Assembly (NCBI GenBank): GCA_013205085.1
Contig: JABMLH010000002.1
Coordinates: 685,425 to 749,424 of the forward strand
Length of the DNA stretch: 64,000 bases
Source: Microbacteriaceae bacterium VKM Ac-2854
GTDB taxonomy: Bacteria; Actinomycetota; Actinomycetes; Actinomycetales; Microbacteriaceae
Direction: 5' to 3'
The notes beneath the pieces were generated by a model that was given only the letters and a program-made list of their open reading frames with translations, was not told the DNA's origin and made no database searches. The first letter of the stretch is position 1, and every line of letters begins with the position of its first letter. This document shows, one piece after another, positions 33,256 through 41,875 of this stretch. The position numbers and the translations under genes were made by a program.

Positions 33256-34425
33256 GAGTGCGTTGGCCAGCGGGTCGGCGAGGAGTGCGGCGAAGGCGAG
33301 TTCGGCAGCGCCGAGCATCAGCAGGTCGGAGCCCAACGAGGTGCGGGTGATCCGCACGGAGGCACGCGAGACGCGGAAGGGGCCGGCGTCGACGAGGCGT
33401 TCCAAGCGCTCCCCCGCGACGCCGTAGAGTGCGCCGAGGAAGCCGCCGAGCACCACGAGCTCGGGGTTGAAGATGTTGATCACGTTGCGCAGGGCGGTCG
33501 CGAGGTAGCCGAGTTGCCGTTCGATCTCCGCGGCGACCGCCGGATCCTCCGACGCGGCGAGCGCCTCCTCCAACCCCTCGGCGGAGTCGAGCCCGAGCAC
33601 CTCGAGCAGCGCGGCCCGGTGCACTTCGGTCTCCAGGCAGCCGCTGGCTCCGCAGTGGCAGGCGAGACCGGCGCTGTTGACGAGGGTGTGCCCGATCTCG
33701 CCGGCGTAACCGTCGATACCGCGCAGCAGGCGCCCGCCCACGATGACGCCGCCGCCGATACCGCTCGCGCCGCCGTTGAGGTAGACGAGGTCGCTCACCT
33801 CGCGGCCGGCGCCGAGGATGCTCTCGGCGTTCGCGCCGAGGTTGGCGTCGTTCGCGGCGAGCACGGGCATCGACGTCGCCGCCGCGAGCATCTCAGCGAA
33901 CGGCTCGTCGTTCCATTCGAGGTGCGGGCCGACGCGCACGAGTCCGTCGGAGTCGCGCACCAGGCCGGGCACGGCGGCGCCGATGCCGACGGTGCGGGTG
34001 CCGTCCGGCAGCGCCGCGCGCAACGACGCGATCATCCGCGCCGCCATCTCGGCCGCGCCCCCGGCGGACGGGATGCCCTCGGTGCGCTCGCGCCGTCGCT
34101 CCTGGACCACCCCGTCGAGCCCCACGACCGCGACGACCACCGCGTCGATCTCGGGATTCACGGCGAAAGCGACCACGCGCGGGTCCGGCGAAACGATCGG
34201 ACTCGGGCGACCGACCTGATTGGAGGCGTCCGGATCGCGCTCGCGCACCAGCCCGAGCTCGACCAGCTCGCCCACGAGCGCCGCGATCGTCGAGCGGTTC
34301 AGCCCGGTCGTGCGCGTGAGTTGCGAGCGCGACAGACCGCCGCCGTCGTGCACGAGCCGCAGGATCGTGGCGAGGTTGTGCCGCCGCACGCGGTCGAGGT
34401 TGTTCCCCCGGCTGCTCTCAGGCAT
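33214..34425 (-). CDS. ROK family transcriptional regulator
   Basis: 403 residues. N-terminal winged HTH (ILRLVHDGGGLSRSQLTRTT, STIAALVGELVELGLVRE) followed by a ROK sugar-kinase-like domain. The zinc-binding motif reads CHCGASGCLETEV and the ROK signature GYAGEIGHTLVNSAG is intact. Such XylR/NagC-like proteins control sugar genes. It is directly downstream of the GH31 alpha-xylosidase operon on the same strand and is a likely xylose-responsive regulator (inference). The C-terminal RGTPSAREGAAG is encoded by the family B palindrome, so the native tail may once have been different. ATG 34425. Confidence 0.9.
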   Translation of the reverse strand: MPESSRGNNLDRVRRHNLATILRLVHDGGGLSRSQLTRTTGLNRSTIAALVGELVELGLVRERDPDASNQVGRPSPIVSPDPRVVAFAVNPEIDAVVVAVVGLDGVVQERRRERTEGIPSAGGAAEMAARMIASLRAALPDGTRTVGIGAAVPGLVRDSDGLVRVGPHLEWNDEPFAEMLAAATSMPVLAANDANLGANAESILGAGREVSDLVYLNGGASGIGGGVIVGGRLLRGIDGYAGEIGHTLVNSAGLACHCGASGCLETEVHRAALLEVLGLDSAEGLEEALAASEDPAVAAEIERQLGYLATALRNVINIFNPELVVLGGFLGALYGVAGERLERLVDAGPFRVSRASVRITRTSLGSDLLMLGAAELAFAALLADPLANALLRGTPSAREGAAG

Positions 34426-34458
34426 CGGTCCCCTCTCGTCGCTCCAACAGTATCGAAA

Positions 34459-34548
34459 GGGGGTTGTCACTCCGTCCCACTGCACGTCGACGACCGTGTG
34501 GTTTCGGCAGGCTCAACCAGCATCTGCTGGTTGAGCCTGCCGAAACCA
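34459..34548. repeat. Family E palindrome next to a family D half-site
   Basis: Perfect 24-bp arms at 34499-34522 and 34525-34548, containing GGTTTCGGCAGGCTCAACCA, with only a 2-nt loop. Just left of it, GGTTGTCACTCCGTCCCAC (about 34462-34480) is the left arm of a family D element with no right arm. It lies between the GH31 stop and the ROK start. Confidence 0.85.
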
Positions 34549-34601
34549 CCTCCCACCGAACCCACACGCACCCACGGGCTACTGGTTCAGCGGGGCAGCG
34601 G

Positions 34602-36800
34602 TTACACGACGTCGAGCGCGACGTCGGCGTCGACCGTGACGGAGTCGCCCGCGCGGGTCACCGTGAACACGGTCGCGGCTCCGGTCTCGTGATCCGTCAC
34701 CGTGACGGCGGTGTCGCCGTCGGGCCCCGGATACACGCGCAGCACGAGTCCGTCGAGGAAGTCGTAGTCCGCCACGTCCGAGCGCGCCCCGATCGGCAGC
34801 ACCGCGCCCTCGCGCACGTACAGCGGCAGGGTGTCGAAGCCGTGCACCTCGGTGCGCCAGGCGCCGGTCGAGGTGACCTTCTCCCCCGTCCACCAGTTCG
34901 TCCACACTCCGGCCGGCAGGTAGAACTCCACCGAGCCGTCCGCCGTGAACACCGGCGCGACCAGCAGCGACGAGCCGAGCATGTACTGCGTGTCGAGGTA
35001 TCCGGTGCTCCGGTCGCCCTCGAACTCCAGCGACATCGGCCGCATCACCGGCGTCCCGCTCTCGTGCGCCTCGACGCCCGCCTGGTACAGGTACGGCATC
35101 AGCTGCAGCTTCAGCCGCGTGAACGAGCGGGTGACGTCCACCGCCTCCTCGTCGAACGCCCACGGCACCCGAACCGATGCGGATCCGTGCAGCCGCGAAT
35201 GCGAGGACAGCAGACCGAACGCCAGCCAGCGCTTGAAGACCGCCGGGTCGGGGGTGCCCTCGAAGCCGCCGATGTCGTGCGCCCAGTGGCCGAAGCCGCC
35301 CATCGCCAGCGAGAGTCCGCCGCGTAAGGTTTCGGCCATCGACACGTGCGAGGAGGTGTTGTCGCCGCCCCAGTGCACCGGCAGCGCCTGGCCGCCCACG
35401 GTCGCCGAGCGGGCGAACAGCACCGCCTTGCCCTCGCCGAGCTCCTCGACCAGCACCTGGTGCACGGCCTCGTTGTACAGCTGGGTGTAGAGGTTGTGCA
35501 TGCCCTCGGGATCCGAGCCGTCGAACCAGGCCACGCCCTCGCTCGGGATGCGCTCACCGAAATCGGTCTTGAACGAGTCGATGCCCTGGCGCACGATGCC
35601 GCGCAGCTTCTCCTGGAACCAGGCCGTCGCCTCCGGATTCGTGAAGTCGACCAGCGCCATGCCGGCGACCCAGAGGTCCCACTGCCAGACATCGCCGGAC
35701 GTGGTCTTCAGCAGGTAGCCCTTCTCGCGCCCTTCGGCGAAGAGCACCGAGCGCTGCGCGATGTACGGGTTGATCCAGGCGCAGGTGTGCAGCCCGCGGT
35801 CGTGCAGCCGCGCGAGCATCCCCTCCGGATCGGGGAAGGTCGCCGGGTCCCACTGCAGGTCGGTCCACTGGAACTCGCGCATCCAGAAGCAGTCGAAGTG
35901 GAACGCCGACAGCGGCAGTTCGCGCTCGGCGAAGCCGTCGATGAAGCCGTTCACCGTCTCCTCGTCGTAGGAGGTGGTGAAGGAGGTGGTCAGCCAGAGT
36001 CCGTACGACCAGGCCGGCACCAGAGCGGGGCGGCCGGCGAGGCCGGTGTAGCGGCGCAGCACGTCCTTCTTGGTCGGGCCGAGGATGACCAGGTACTCCA
36101 GCGCCTCGCCGCTCACCGAGAACTGCACCCGCTCGACCGCCTCCGAGCCGACCTCGAACGAGACCAGCCCCGGATCGTTCACGAGCACGCCGTAGCCGCG
36201 GCTGGACACGTAGAACGGAACGTTCTTGTAGGCCTGCTCCGAGGAGGTACCGCCGTCCGCGTTCCAGATGTCGACGGTCTGGCCGTTCTTCACCAGCGGG
36301 CCGAAGCGCTCGCCGAGGCCGTAGATCAGCTCGCCGACGCCGAGGTCGAGCTGCTCGTGCACGTAGTTCGCGTCGGGCCCGTTCACGTAACCCTGCGACT
36401 TGTGCCCGGATCCGGTGAGGCGGGTGTTCGTGCTGGTGTCCCAGAACTCGAGGCTCCAGGGCGCGCCCTTCGTGATCCGCACCTCCAGGTCGCCGGTGCG
36501 CAGCACGCCGCCGGCCTCCGTCAGGGTGGCGTCGCCGGTCGGCTCGTCGGCGAGTGCGAATCCGCCGCGCGTCTTCGCGCCCTGGAAGTGCTCGATCCGC
36601 ACCTTCGCCACACCCTCGGCGGGCGAGGAGACGCTGACGGTGAGCACCGGGCGGTTCAGCACGTCGCCGCGGGAGGCGATCACCTTGGTCGGCGCGATCA
36701 CCTCGAGCGTGCCGTCGCCGGCGAGGATGTCGTACGCCTCCTGCGCGAACAGGGCCGTGTATCCCGGCCTGGTCTGCCAGAACCCGTCGGTGAACTTCAT
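34602..36800 (-). CDS. Alpha-xylosidase, GH31 (YicI type)
   Basis: 732 residues. The catalytic nucleophile Asp is in SFKTDFGERIPSEG, identical in pattern to YicI. The acid/base region is ARSATVGGQALPVHWGGDNT. FWMREFQWTDLQWD and MSLEFEGDRSTGYLDTQYML are typical. It removes alpha-linked xylose from isoprimeverose and xyloglucan fragments in the cytoplasm; no signal peptide. It is the last enzyme of the ABC operon 40290-36965. ATG 36800 is used; the upstream extension is repeat sequence. Confidence 0.94.
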   Translation of the reverse strand: MKFTDGFWQTRPGYTALFAQEAYDILAGDGTLEVIAPTKVIASRGDVLNRPVLTVSVSSPAEGVAKVRIEHFQGAKTRGGFALADEPTGDATLTEAGGVLRTGDLEVRITKGAPWSLEFWDTSTNTRLTGSGHKSQGYVNGPDANYVHEQLDLGVGELIYGLGERFGPLVKNGQTVDIWNADGGTSSEQAYKNVPFYVSSRGYGVLVNDPGLVSFEVGSEAVERVQFSVSGEALEYLVILGPTKKDVLRRYTGLAGRPALVPAWSYGLWLTTSFTTSYDEETVNGFIDGFAERELPLSAFHFDCFWMREFQWTDLQWDPATFPDPEGMLARLHDRGLHTCAWINPYIAQRSVLFAEGREKGYLLKTTSGDVWQWDLWVAGMALVDFTNPEATAWFQEKLRGIVRQGIDSFKTDFGERIPSEGVAWFDGSDPEGMHNLYTQLYNEAVHQVLVEELGEGKAVLFARSATVGGQALPVHWGGDNTSSHVSMAETLRGGLSLAMGGFGHWAHDIGGFEGTPDPAVFKRWLAFGLLSSHSRLHGSASVRVPWAFDEEAVDVTRSFTRLKLQLMPYLYQAGVEAHESGTPVMRPMSLEFEGDRSTGYLDTQYMLGSSLLVAPVFTADGSVEFYLPAGVWTNWWTGEKVTSTGAWRTEVHGFDTLPLYVREGAVLPIGARSDVADYDFLDGLVLRVYPGPDGDTAVTVTDHETGAATVFTVTRAGDSVTVDADVALDVV

Positions 36801-36824
36801 GGGGATGCCTTTCGGAGAGAACCC

Positions 36825-36941
36825 CGCTGGTTGAGCCTGCCGAAACCGGCCCCGCCCCGGAGAGAGGAGTGGTTTCGGCAAGCTCAACCAGCGAGCGTCG
36901 GAAGAGTGGTTTCGGCAAGCTCAACCAGCGAGCGTCGGAAG
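36825..36941. repeat. Family E repeats: one inverted and two tandem 37-bp units
   Basis: CGCTGGTTGAGCCTGCCGAA (36825 on) faces two direct copies of a 37-bp unit (36868-36904 and 36905-36941) that begin AGTGGTTTCGGCAAGCTCAA and are identical. They lie between the second permease and the GH31 gene. GTTTCGGCAAGCTCAACCA-type repeats are common in actinobacterial genomes. Confidence 0.88.
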
Positions 36942-36964
36942 AGTGTCGCGAGCGCCCGGAGGAT

Positions 36965-37876
36965 CTACTTGACCGCGCCGGCCGTGATGCCGCGGGTCAG
37001 GGTGCGCTGGAAGATCAGGAAGAAGATCAGCGTGGGCAGCAGGCCCAGCAGCGCCGAGGCGCTGGTGGTCGTGACGTCCATGATCTTGTCGCCCTGCAGG
37101 CTCGAGATCGCGATCGGCACCGTCTGGGTCGAATCGCTGACCAGGAACACCAGCGGGATCAGGAACTCGTTCCAGGTCCAGATGAAGAAGAAGATCATCA
37201 GCACCGAGAGGGTCGACCGCGAGATCGGCACGATCACCCGCCACAGCGTCTGCCACTTCGACGCGCCGTCCAGCGCCGCCGCCTCCAGGATCTCCTTCGG
37301 GAAGGTGCCGTACACGCTCGAGAGCAGGTAGGTGCCGAACGCCGACTGGATCACCGTGAAGATGATGATCACCGCGAGCTGGGTGTCGTAGATGCCGACC
37401 GACTTGAACATGTAATAGAGCGGGTAGAGCAGCGCCTCCTGCGGCAGCATGTTCGCCAGCAGGAACAGGATGATGATCCAGCTGCGGCCCTTCACCCGGC
37501 CGATGCCGATCGCGTAGGCATTCAGCACCGAGAGGGCGACCGCCAAGATCGACACCGATCCCGAGATCAGGATCGAGTTCCAGAGCTTCTCCGGGAAGTT
37601 CACCCGGTTCCAGAAGGTGGACAACCCGTCGAAGTACAGCCCGGTCGGGATGCTCAACGGTCCGTTCTGCGAATAGTCGCTGGGCGACTTGAACGAGTTC
37701 AGCAGGATCAGCAGCACCGGGCTGATGATCGCGAGGCCGATCACGATCGCGAGCACCAGGATGATCCAGTCGCTCAGGGTCTTCTTGCCCCCCGCATCCT
37801 GCTTGCCCTTCTTGGTCACGCGGATCGGTTCGCCGGGGGCGACCTGGGTCAGCGGTAACGATTCGACGGCGGTCAT
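36965..37876 (-). CDS. Carbohydrate ABC transporter permease (MalG type), xylo-oligosaccharide operon
   Basis: 303 residues, six membrane helices (WIILVLAIVIGLAIISPVLL first). The EAA loop KEILEAAALDGASKWQTLWR is intact. The C-terminus LTRGITAGAVK is typical. It overlaps the stop of the upstream MalF-type permease by 4 bp. With that protein it forms the channel for the sugar later cleaved by the GH31 enzyme. Confidence 0.93.
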   Translation of the reverse strand: MTAVESLPLTQVAPGEPIRVTKKGKQDAGGKKTLSDWIILVLAIVIGLAIISPVLLILLNSFKSPSDYSQNGPLSIPTGLYFDGLSTFWNRVNFPEKLWNSILISGSVSILAVALSVLNAYAIGIGRVKGRSWIIILFLLANMLPQEALLYPLYYMFKSVGIYDTQLAVIIIFTVIQSAFGTYLLSSVYGTFPKEILEAAALDGASKWQTLWRVIVPISRSTLSVLMIFFFIWTWNEFLIPLVFLVSDSTQTVPIAISSLQGDKIMDVTTTSASALLGLLPTLIFFLIFQRTLTRGITAGAVK

Positions 37877-38832
37877 GACCGCGCCTCCTCACTGCGTTCG
37901 ACGCGTTCCTGCGCCCGGATGAAGAGGATCGCGAGTACCGCGATCACGATCGTCAGCGCGGTCGCGATGGTGGCGCCGTAGCCCACCTGCTGCTTCTGGA
38001 AGAACTCCGTGTAGGAGTAGTAGGAGGGCACGATCGTGGAGTCGCCCGGCCCGCCGCGTGTCAGCGCGTAGATCGGCCCGAACACCTTCAGCGCCGCGAT
38101 GGTGCAGGTCAGCGTCACCACGAACACCTCCGGACGGATGATCGACACGGTGATCCAGCGGAAGCGCTGGAACCAGTTCGCGCCGTCGAGCTCGGCCGCC
38201 TCGTACAGCTCCGGGTCGACCCGGGAGAGCGCCGCCATGAAGATCACGACCGGGTAGCCCAGCTGCACCCAGACCATCACGACCATGATCGAGAGCATCG
38301 CCGTGTCGGGCTTGCCCAGCCAGTCGTGTGCGAATCCGCCCAGTCCCACGGTCTCGAGGATGATGTTCAGCGCGCCGCGGTCGGGCCGCAGCACCCAGCC
38401 GATCACGATCGCCGCGATCACCGTGGGCAGGATCTGCGGCAGGTAGTACGTGGCGCGCAGGAACGAGGCGAGCTTGCCGCCGAACTTCTTACCGACCAGG
38501 TCGAACAGGATCGCGGCGAGGATGAGGCCGAGCAGCGTCGGCACGATCACCATCGCGACGATCATGTAGATCGAGTTCAGGAAGGACGTCCAGAACTGCT
38601 CGTCGACCATCAGCTCGGCCCAGTTCTCGAGCCCGATGAAGATCGGCGGCTTGATGCCGCGCCACGAGGTGAAGCTGATGTACACGTTCCACACCAGCGG
38701 AATCAGCACGATCAGCACGAAGAGCACGAACCCCGGGATCAGGTACAGCCAGTACCCGCGCGAGCGGTTCGATGCCCGCTTCGCCACGGAGGCGCGTTGC
38801 TCCGGTGGCGCTTGTGGTGACGTCGTCGTCAT
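37873..38832 (-). CDS. Carbohydrate ABC transporter permease (MalF type), xylo-oligosaccharide operon
   Basis: 319 residues. N-terminal helix YWLYLIPGFVLFVLIVLIPL, then WNVYISFTSWRG. The EAA loop PELYEAAELDGANWFQRFRW is intact. Six membrane helices are predicted. The gap of 87 bp to the binding protein gene is filled by a long perfect palindrome (family C). ATG 38832. Confidence 0.93.
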   Translation of the reverse strand: MTTTSPQAPPEQRASVAKRASNRSRGYWLYLIPGFVLFVLIVLIPLVWNVYISFTSWRGIKPPIFIGLENWAELMVDEQFWTSFLNSIYMIVAMVIVPTLLGLILAAILFDLVGKKFGGKLASFLRATYYLPQILPTVIAAIVIGWVLRPDRGALNIILETVGLGGFAHDWLGKPDTAMLSIMVVMVWVQLGYPVVIFMAALSRVDPELYEAAELDGANWFQRFRWITVSIIRPEVFVVTLTCTIAALKVFGPIYALTRGGPGDSTIVPSYYSYTEFFQKQQVGYGATIATALTIVIAVLAILFIRAQERVERSEEARS

Positions 38833-38855
38833 GGTCGCTTTCCTTCCGTCGACCG

Positions 38856-38912
38856 CCCCTGGCGAAAAGTTGCAGCCCTACAGCCCTGAGGGCTGCAACT
38901 TTTCGCCAGGGG
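38856..38912. repeat. Palindromic repeat, family C (copy 2), between binding protein and permease genes
   Basis: Perfect 24-bp arms (38856-38879 and 38889-38912), core CGAAAAGTTGCAGCCCT, 9-nt loop. It occupies the space between the binding protein stop (38920) and the permease start (38832). Confidence 0.92.
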
Positions 38913-38919
38913 TCGGCGC

Positions 38920-40290
38920 TTACTTGATGTCGGCGACGCCGTCGTCGTACTTGGACTGGAGCTCGTCGAGCATGGCGTCGGTGTCGACGGAGCCGTTGAT
39001 CAGCTCCTGGGTGGCGGCGACCAGGTCGTCGTAGAAGGTGGCGGTGGGCCAGTCCGGGTAGAAGGAGAGCTGGTCCTCGTCGACGACCTGCTTCCACTGC
39101 GTGAGCAGCTCCTTGCTCTTCTCATCCGTGATCGCGGCCTCATCGACCACGAGCGGGATGCCGCCGTTGTTGCCGATCAGGTTCTGGATCTCGGGACGCA
39201 TCGTGATGTCGATCCACTTGTACGCGAGGTCCTTGTTCTTCGCGTTCTCCGGCACCACCCAGTGGTTGCCGGCCGAACCCATGGTGAACTTCGCCCCCGG
39301 GAAGAGGAAGGTGTTCCACTCGAAGGTCGTGATCTCGCTCTTGAAGCGGCCGAACCACCACGAACCGGACACGAAGATCGGCGCCTCGCCGGAGATGAAG
39401 GAGGTGCCGGCGTCCTCGGCCTTCAGGCCCGAGACGTCCTTGCCGAAGTAACCCTTGTCGGCGAACTCCTGCAGCTGCTCGGCGCCGTAGGTCCAGGCCG
39501 CGTCGTGGAAGTCGACCTCGCCGGTGTACGTCTGGTACGCGGTGATCCAGTCGCGATCGCCCTTGAGCAGCGCGAGCTGGTAGAAGAGCTGCTGGATGGG
39601 GTACTCGCCGCCGGCCTCCGCGAGCGGGGTGATCCCGGCCGCGACGAACGCATCCAACACCGCGATGAACTCGTCGTAGGTGGTCGGCACCGCAAGGCCC
39701 TGCTTCGCGAAGGCGTCCTCGTTGTAGTAGACGAACGTGAACTCGCCGTAGTTGGGAATGCCGTACCAGGAGCCGGAGCCCATCACGCCGTCTTCGTCGT
39801 ACTTCGCGGTGGTCTGCAGCGCGCCGGGCACCAGCTTGTCCCAGCCGTAGAGGGCGACGGCGTCGTCGAGGTTGGTCAGCAGGCCCTGGCTGGAGAGCAG
39901 GCCCGAGGTGGCGTTGCCCTTGTTGTACTCGACGACGTCCGGGGCGGAGTTCGAGTTGAAGATCTGGCTGGCGCCGGTGCGGAGCTGCTCGAAGGCCTTG
40001 AACTCGTAGGAGATCTCGGCGCCGGTCTCCTTGGTGAAGATGTCGCGGGCAGCGAGCCAGGCGATGCCGCGGTCGGAGTCGGGGGTCTCGAAGTCCCACA
40101 TGGTCAGGGTGCGGCCTTCGCCGTCGACATCGGTCGACAGCGGCGAGGACCCGGCGTCCGAGCCGCCGCCGGAGCAGGCGGCGAGCGCGAAGATCGCGCT
40201 GACGCCGAGGCCGCCGGCGATCAGGCCACGACGGCTGACGGAAGCCGCGGGTAGAAGGCGGGTGAAGGCGGACGAGGTGCGAAGCGACAT
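38920..40290 (-). CDS. Sugar ABC transporter substrate-binding lipoprotein (xylo-oligosaccharide operon)
   Basis: 456 residues. The signal region has SRRGLIAGGLG and a lipobox FALAAC, so it may use the Tat route before lipidation (twin Arg with a hydrophobic stretch; inference). The mature protein is a family-1-type solute-binding protein (LTMWDFETPDSDRGIAWLAA, PDVVEYNKGNA). Its ligand is presumably a xyloglucan or xylan fragment, judged from the GH31 enzyme. ATG 40290 follows a GGAGAAG-like ribosome site. A perfect LacI operator lies 71 bp upstream. Confidence 0.93.
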   Translation of the reverse strand: MSLRTSSAFTRLLPAASVSRRGLIAGGLGVSAIFALAACSGGGSDAGSSPLSTDVDGEGRTLTMWDFETPDSDRGIAWLAARDIFTKETGAEISYEFKAFEQLRTGASQIFNSNSAPDVVEYNKGNATSGLLSSQGLLTNLDDAVALYGWDKLVPGALQTTAKYDEDGVMGSGSWYGIPNYGEFTFVYYNEDAFAKQGLAVPTTYDEFIAVLDAFVAAGITPLAEAGGEYPIQQLFYQLALLKGDRDWITAYQTYTGEVDFHDAAWTYGAEQLQEFADKGYFGKDVSGLKAEDAGTSFISGEAPIFVSGSWWFGRFKSEITTFEWNTFLFPGAKFTMGSAGNHWVVPENAKNKDLAYKWIDITMRPEIQNLIGNNGGIPLVVDEAAITDEKSKELLTQWKQVVDEDQLSFYPDWPTATFYDDLVAATQELINGSVDTDAMLDELQSKYDDGVADIK

Positions 40291-40360
40291 TACTTCTTCT
40301 CCTTGGTGAGGGGTGTTGGTGTGCTGCGAGGTGAGGTCGGGGAGCGCTCTCCGACAGGTG

Positions 40361-40374
40361 TCGAAGCGCTTCGA
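40361..40374. promoter_or_regulatory. LacI operator before the xylo-oligosaccharide operon
   Basis: TCGAAGCGCTTCGA is a perfect 14-bp palindrome between the LacI stop and the binding protein start. It is identical to 41448-41461. Confidence 0.85.
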
Positions 40375-40391
40375 TGGTGGGCGTGCGGGAG

Positions 40392-41402
40392 TCAGACGGT
40401 GGCGGTCGCGACGGTGTCGCGATCGACGTACACCGGCGGCAGGAGCTCGATCGCGGCGGCGCGGCCGTGGTCGATCTGGCTCAGGGTCATCTCGACCGCG
40501 CCTCGACACATGTCGACGAACGGGAGCGGGATGCTACTGAGCGGCGTTTCGAGAGTCTCGGTCTCGTAGCTCGCGCACGCGGCCAGGACGGAGAGATCGG
40601 TGGGGATGCGCAGGCCGCGCTCGCGGACCCGCGCCAGCACGGCCTCGGCGACCGGCTCGTTGCAGTGCAGCACGAGTCCGGTCATGCCCGGCAACTCGTC
40701 GAACAGGGTGTCGAGGGCGACGGCGACGCTGCCGCGGTTGATGTGCGGGTTCACCTCGGCGGTGCGGATGCCGAGCGCCTCGCACTCGTCGGCGAAGGCG
40801 GTGCTGAACCGGTGCACGAAGCCCGCGTCGCGGTCGACGTAGCTCTGCGGATGCCCGACCACTCCGACGACGCGGTGACCGCTCGCCGCGAGCCGGCGCA
40901 CCGCATCCCGCGCCGCCCCCGCGAAGTCGAGGTCGACGCAGCTGAGTTCGTTGTCGTCCGCCGGCACACCGATGAACGTGGCCGGCAGGCTGAGCCCGCG
41001 GATCTGCCCGGCGCGGACGTCGTCGTGCTCGACCCCCATCAGCACCACGCCGTCCACCAGCGAGCTGGCGGCGACGCGGTCGATGCCGCTGGCGGAGTCG
41101 TCGGTCACCAGCAGCAGTACGTCGTAGTCGGCGGCGCGGGCGGCTTCGAGCACCGCGGTGACGAAGCGCATGTGCGTGGGCAGGTGCAGCTCGCCGCGCA
41201 TCGGAGCGGAGAGGGCGAGGATGTGCGAGCGGGTGCCGGCGAGCATCCGGGCACCGGCGTTGGGTCGGTAGCCGAGTTCGCGCACCGCGGCATCCACCCG
41301 CTGCCGGGTGCTCTCGGCGATCGAGCGCTTGCCGGAGAGGGCGTAGGAGACGGTGCTGATGGAGACGCCGGCAGCGCGGGCGACATCGGTGATGGTGGGC
41401 AT
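40392..41402 (-). CDS. LacI family regulator of the GH31/ABC operon
   Basis: 336 residues. HTH PTITDVARAAGVSISTVSYALSG, hinge PNAGARMLAGTRS, then a periplasmic-binding-like effector domain. ATG 41402 is preferred; the frame upstream contains the operators. The palindrome TCGAAGCGCTTCGA occurs in its own promoter (41448, with a variant at 41490) and before the next gene, the binding protein. Control of itself and the sugar operon is therefore very likely. The same operon ends with a ROK regulator, so two regulators may respond to different sugars. Confidence 0.92.
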   Translation of the reverse strand: MPTITDVARAAGVSISTVSYALSGKRSIAESTRQRVDAAVRELGYRPNAGARMLAGTRSHILALSAPMRGELHLPTHMRFVTAVLEAARAADYDVLLLVTDDSASGIDRVAASSLVDGVVLMGVEHDDVRAGQIRGLSLPATFIGVPADDNELSCVDLDFAGAARDAVRRLAASGHRVVGVVGHPQSYVDRDAGFVHRFSTAFADECEALGIRTAEVNPHINRGSVAVALDTLFDELPGMTGLVLHCNEPVAEAVLARVRERGLRIPTDLSVLAACASYETETLETPLSSIPLPFVDMCRGAVEMTLSQIDHGRAAAIELLPPVYVDRDTVATATV

Positions 41403-41447
41403 CGTGCGCTCCTTCCGGACATCCTCGTCGGTGGGGGCCCGCCTCTT

Positions 41448-41503
41448 TCGAAGCGCTTCGACCCTCGGTGCTGAGCACACTACGGTCTGTCGAAGCGCTT
41501 CCG
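41448..41503. promoter_or_regulatory. Two LacI operators in the regulator's own promoter
   Basis: TCGAAGCGCTTCGA (41448-41461) and TCGAAGCGCTTCCG (41490-41503), centres 42 bp apart, about four helical turns. This would allow binding of two dimers or looping with 40361. Confidence 0.8.
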
Positions 41504-41559
41504 CAAGTGTTTTGTCGTCTGAATCTACAAATCGATGCATCGGGCGCGAGGACGCGCCA

Positions 41560-41778
41560 TCACGGCCCGTCCGCACCGATCAGCGGACGGGTTCCGAAGT
41601 AGGCCGTCAGCAGCAGGATCAGCGCCGTACCGGCGAGGACGCCGTCGACGAGGCCGGCCGGCAGCAGGAAGATCATCAGCGCCATGGTGACGACGCAGTT
41701 GATCACCGACAGCGCCAGGCCCCAGATCCGATTGCGCAGCACCCCGATCGCGCCGACGACCTCCCCATGGTGGCGCAC
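41560..41778 (-). CDS. Small two-helix membrane protein
   Basis: About 72 residues from a GTG at 41776-41778; the frame extends to 41856, but that part lies in a palindromic repeat. Two hydrophobic segments: WGLALSVINCVVTMALMIFL and VLAGTALILLLTAYF. The family is not recognised. It lies alone between the LacI gene and a membrane protein gene on the same strand. The start is uncertain. Confidence 0.5.
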   Translation of the reverse strand: MRHHGEVVGAIGVLRNRIWGLALSVINCVVTMALMIFLLPAGLVDGVLAGTALILLLTAYFGTRPLIGADGP

Positions 41779-41792
41779 GAGCAGTGACGACC

Positions 41793-41859
41793 GGAAATGA
41801 CGACGATCGGGGTCGCGGAGGTCGTTCCGAACTCGGATCGGCCGGTCTGACGTCATTCC
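41793..41859. repeat. Palindromic repeat, AAATGACGACG family (copy 2)
   Basis: GGAAATGACGACGATCGG on the left and GGTCTGACGTCATTCC on the right. It shares the AAATGACGACG arm and flanking bases with 22926-22989 but has decayed arms. Confidence 0.6.
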
Positions 41860-41875
41860 TGCACCGACCCGCGCT

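Noticed and set aside
36868-36941. CRISPR array
   Set aside because: Two 37-bp copies are directly adjacent with no spacer, and the unit is a common actinobacterial intergenic repeat. No cas gene is present.
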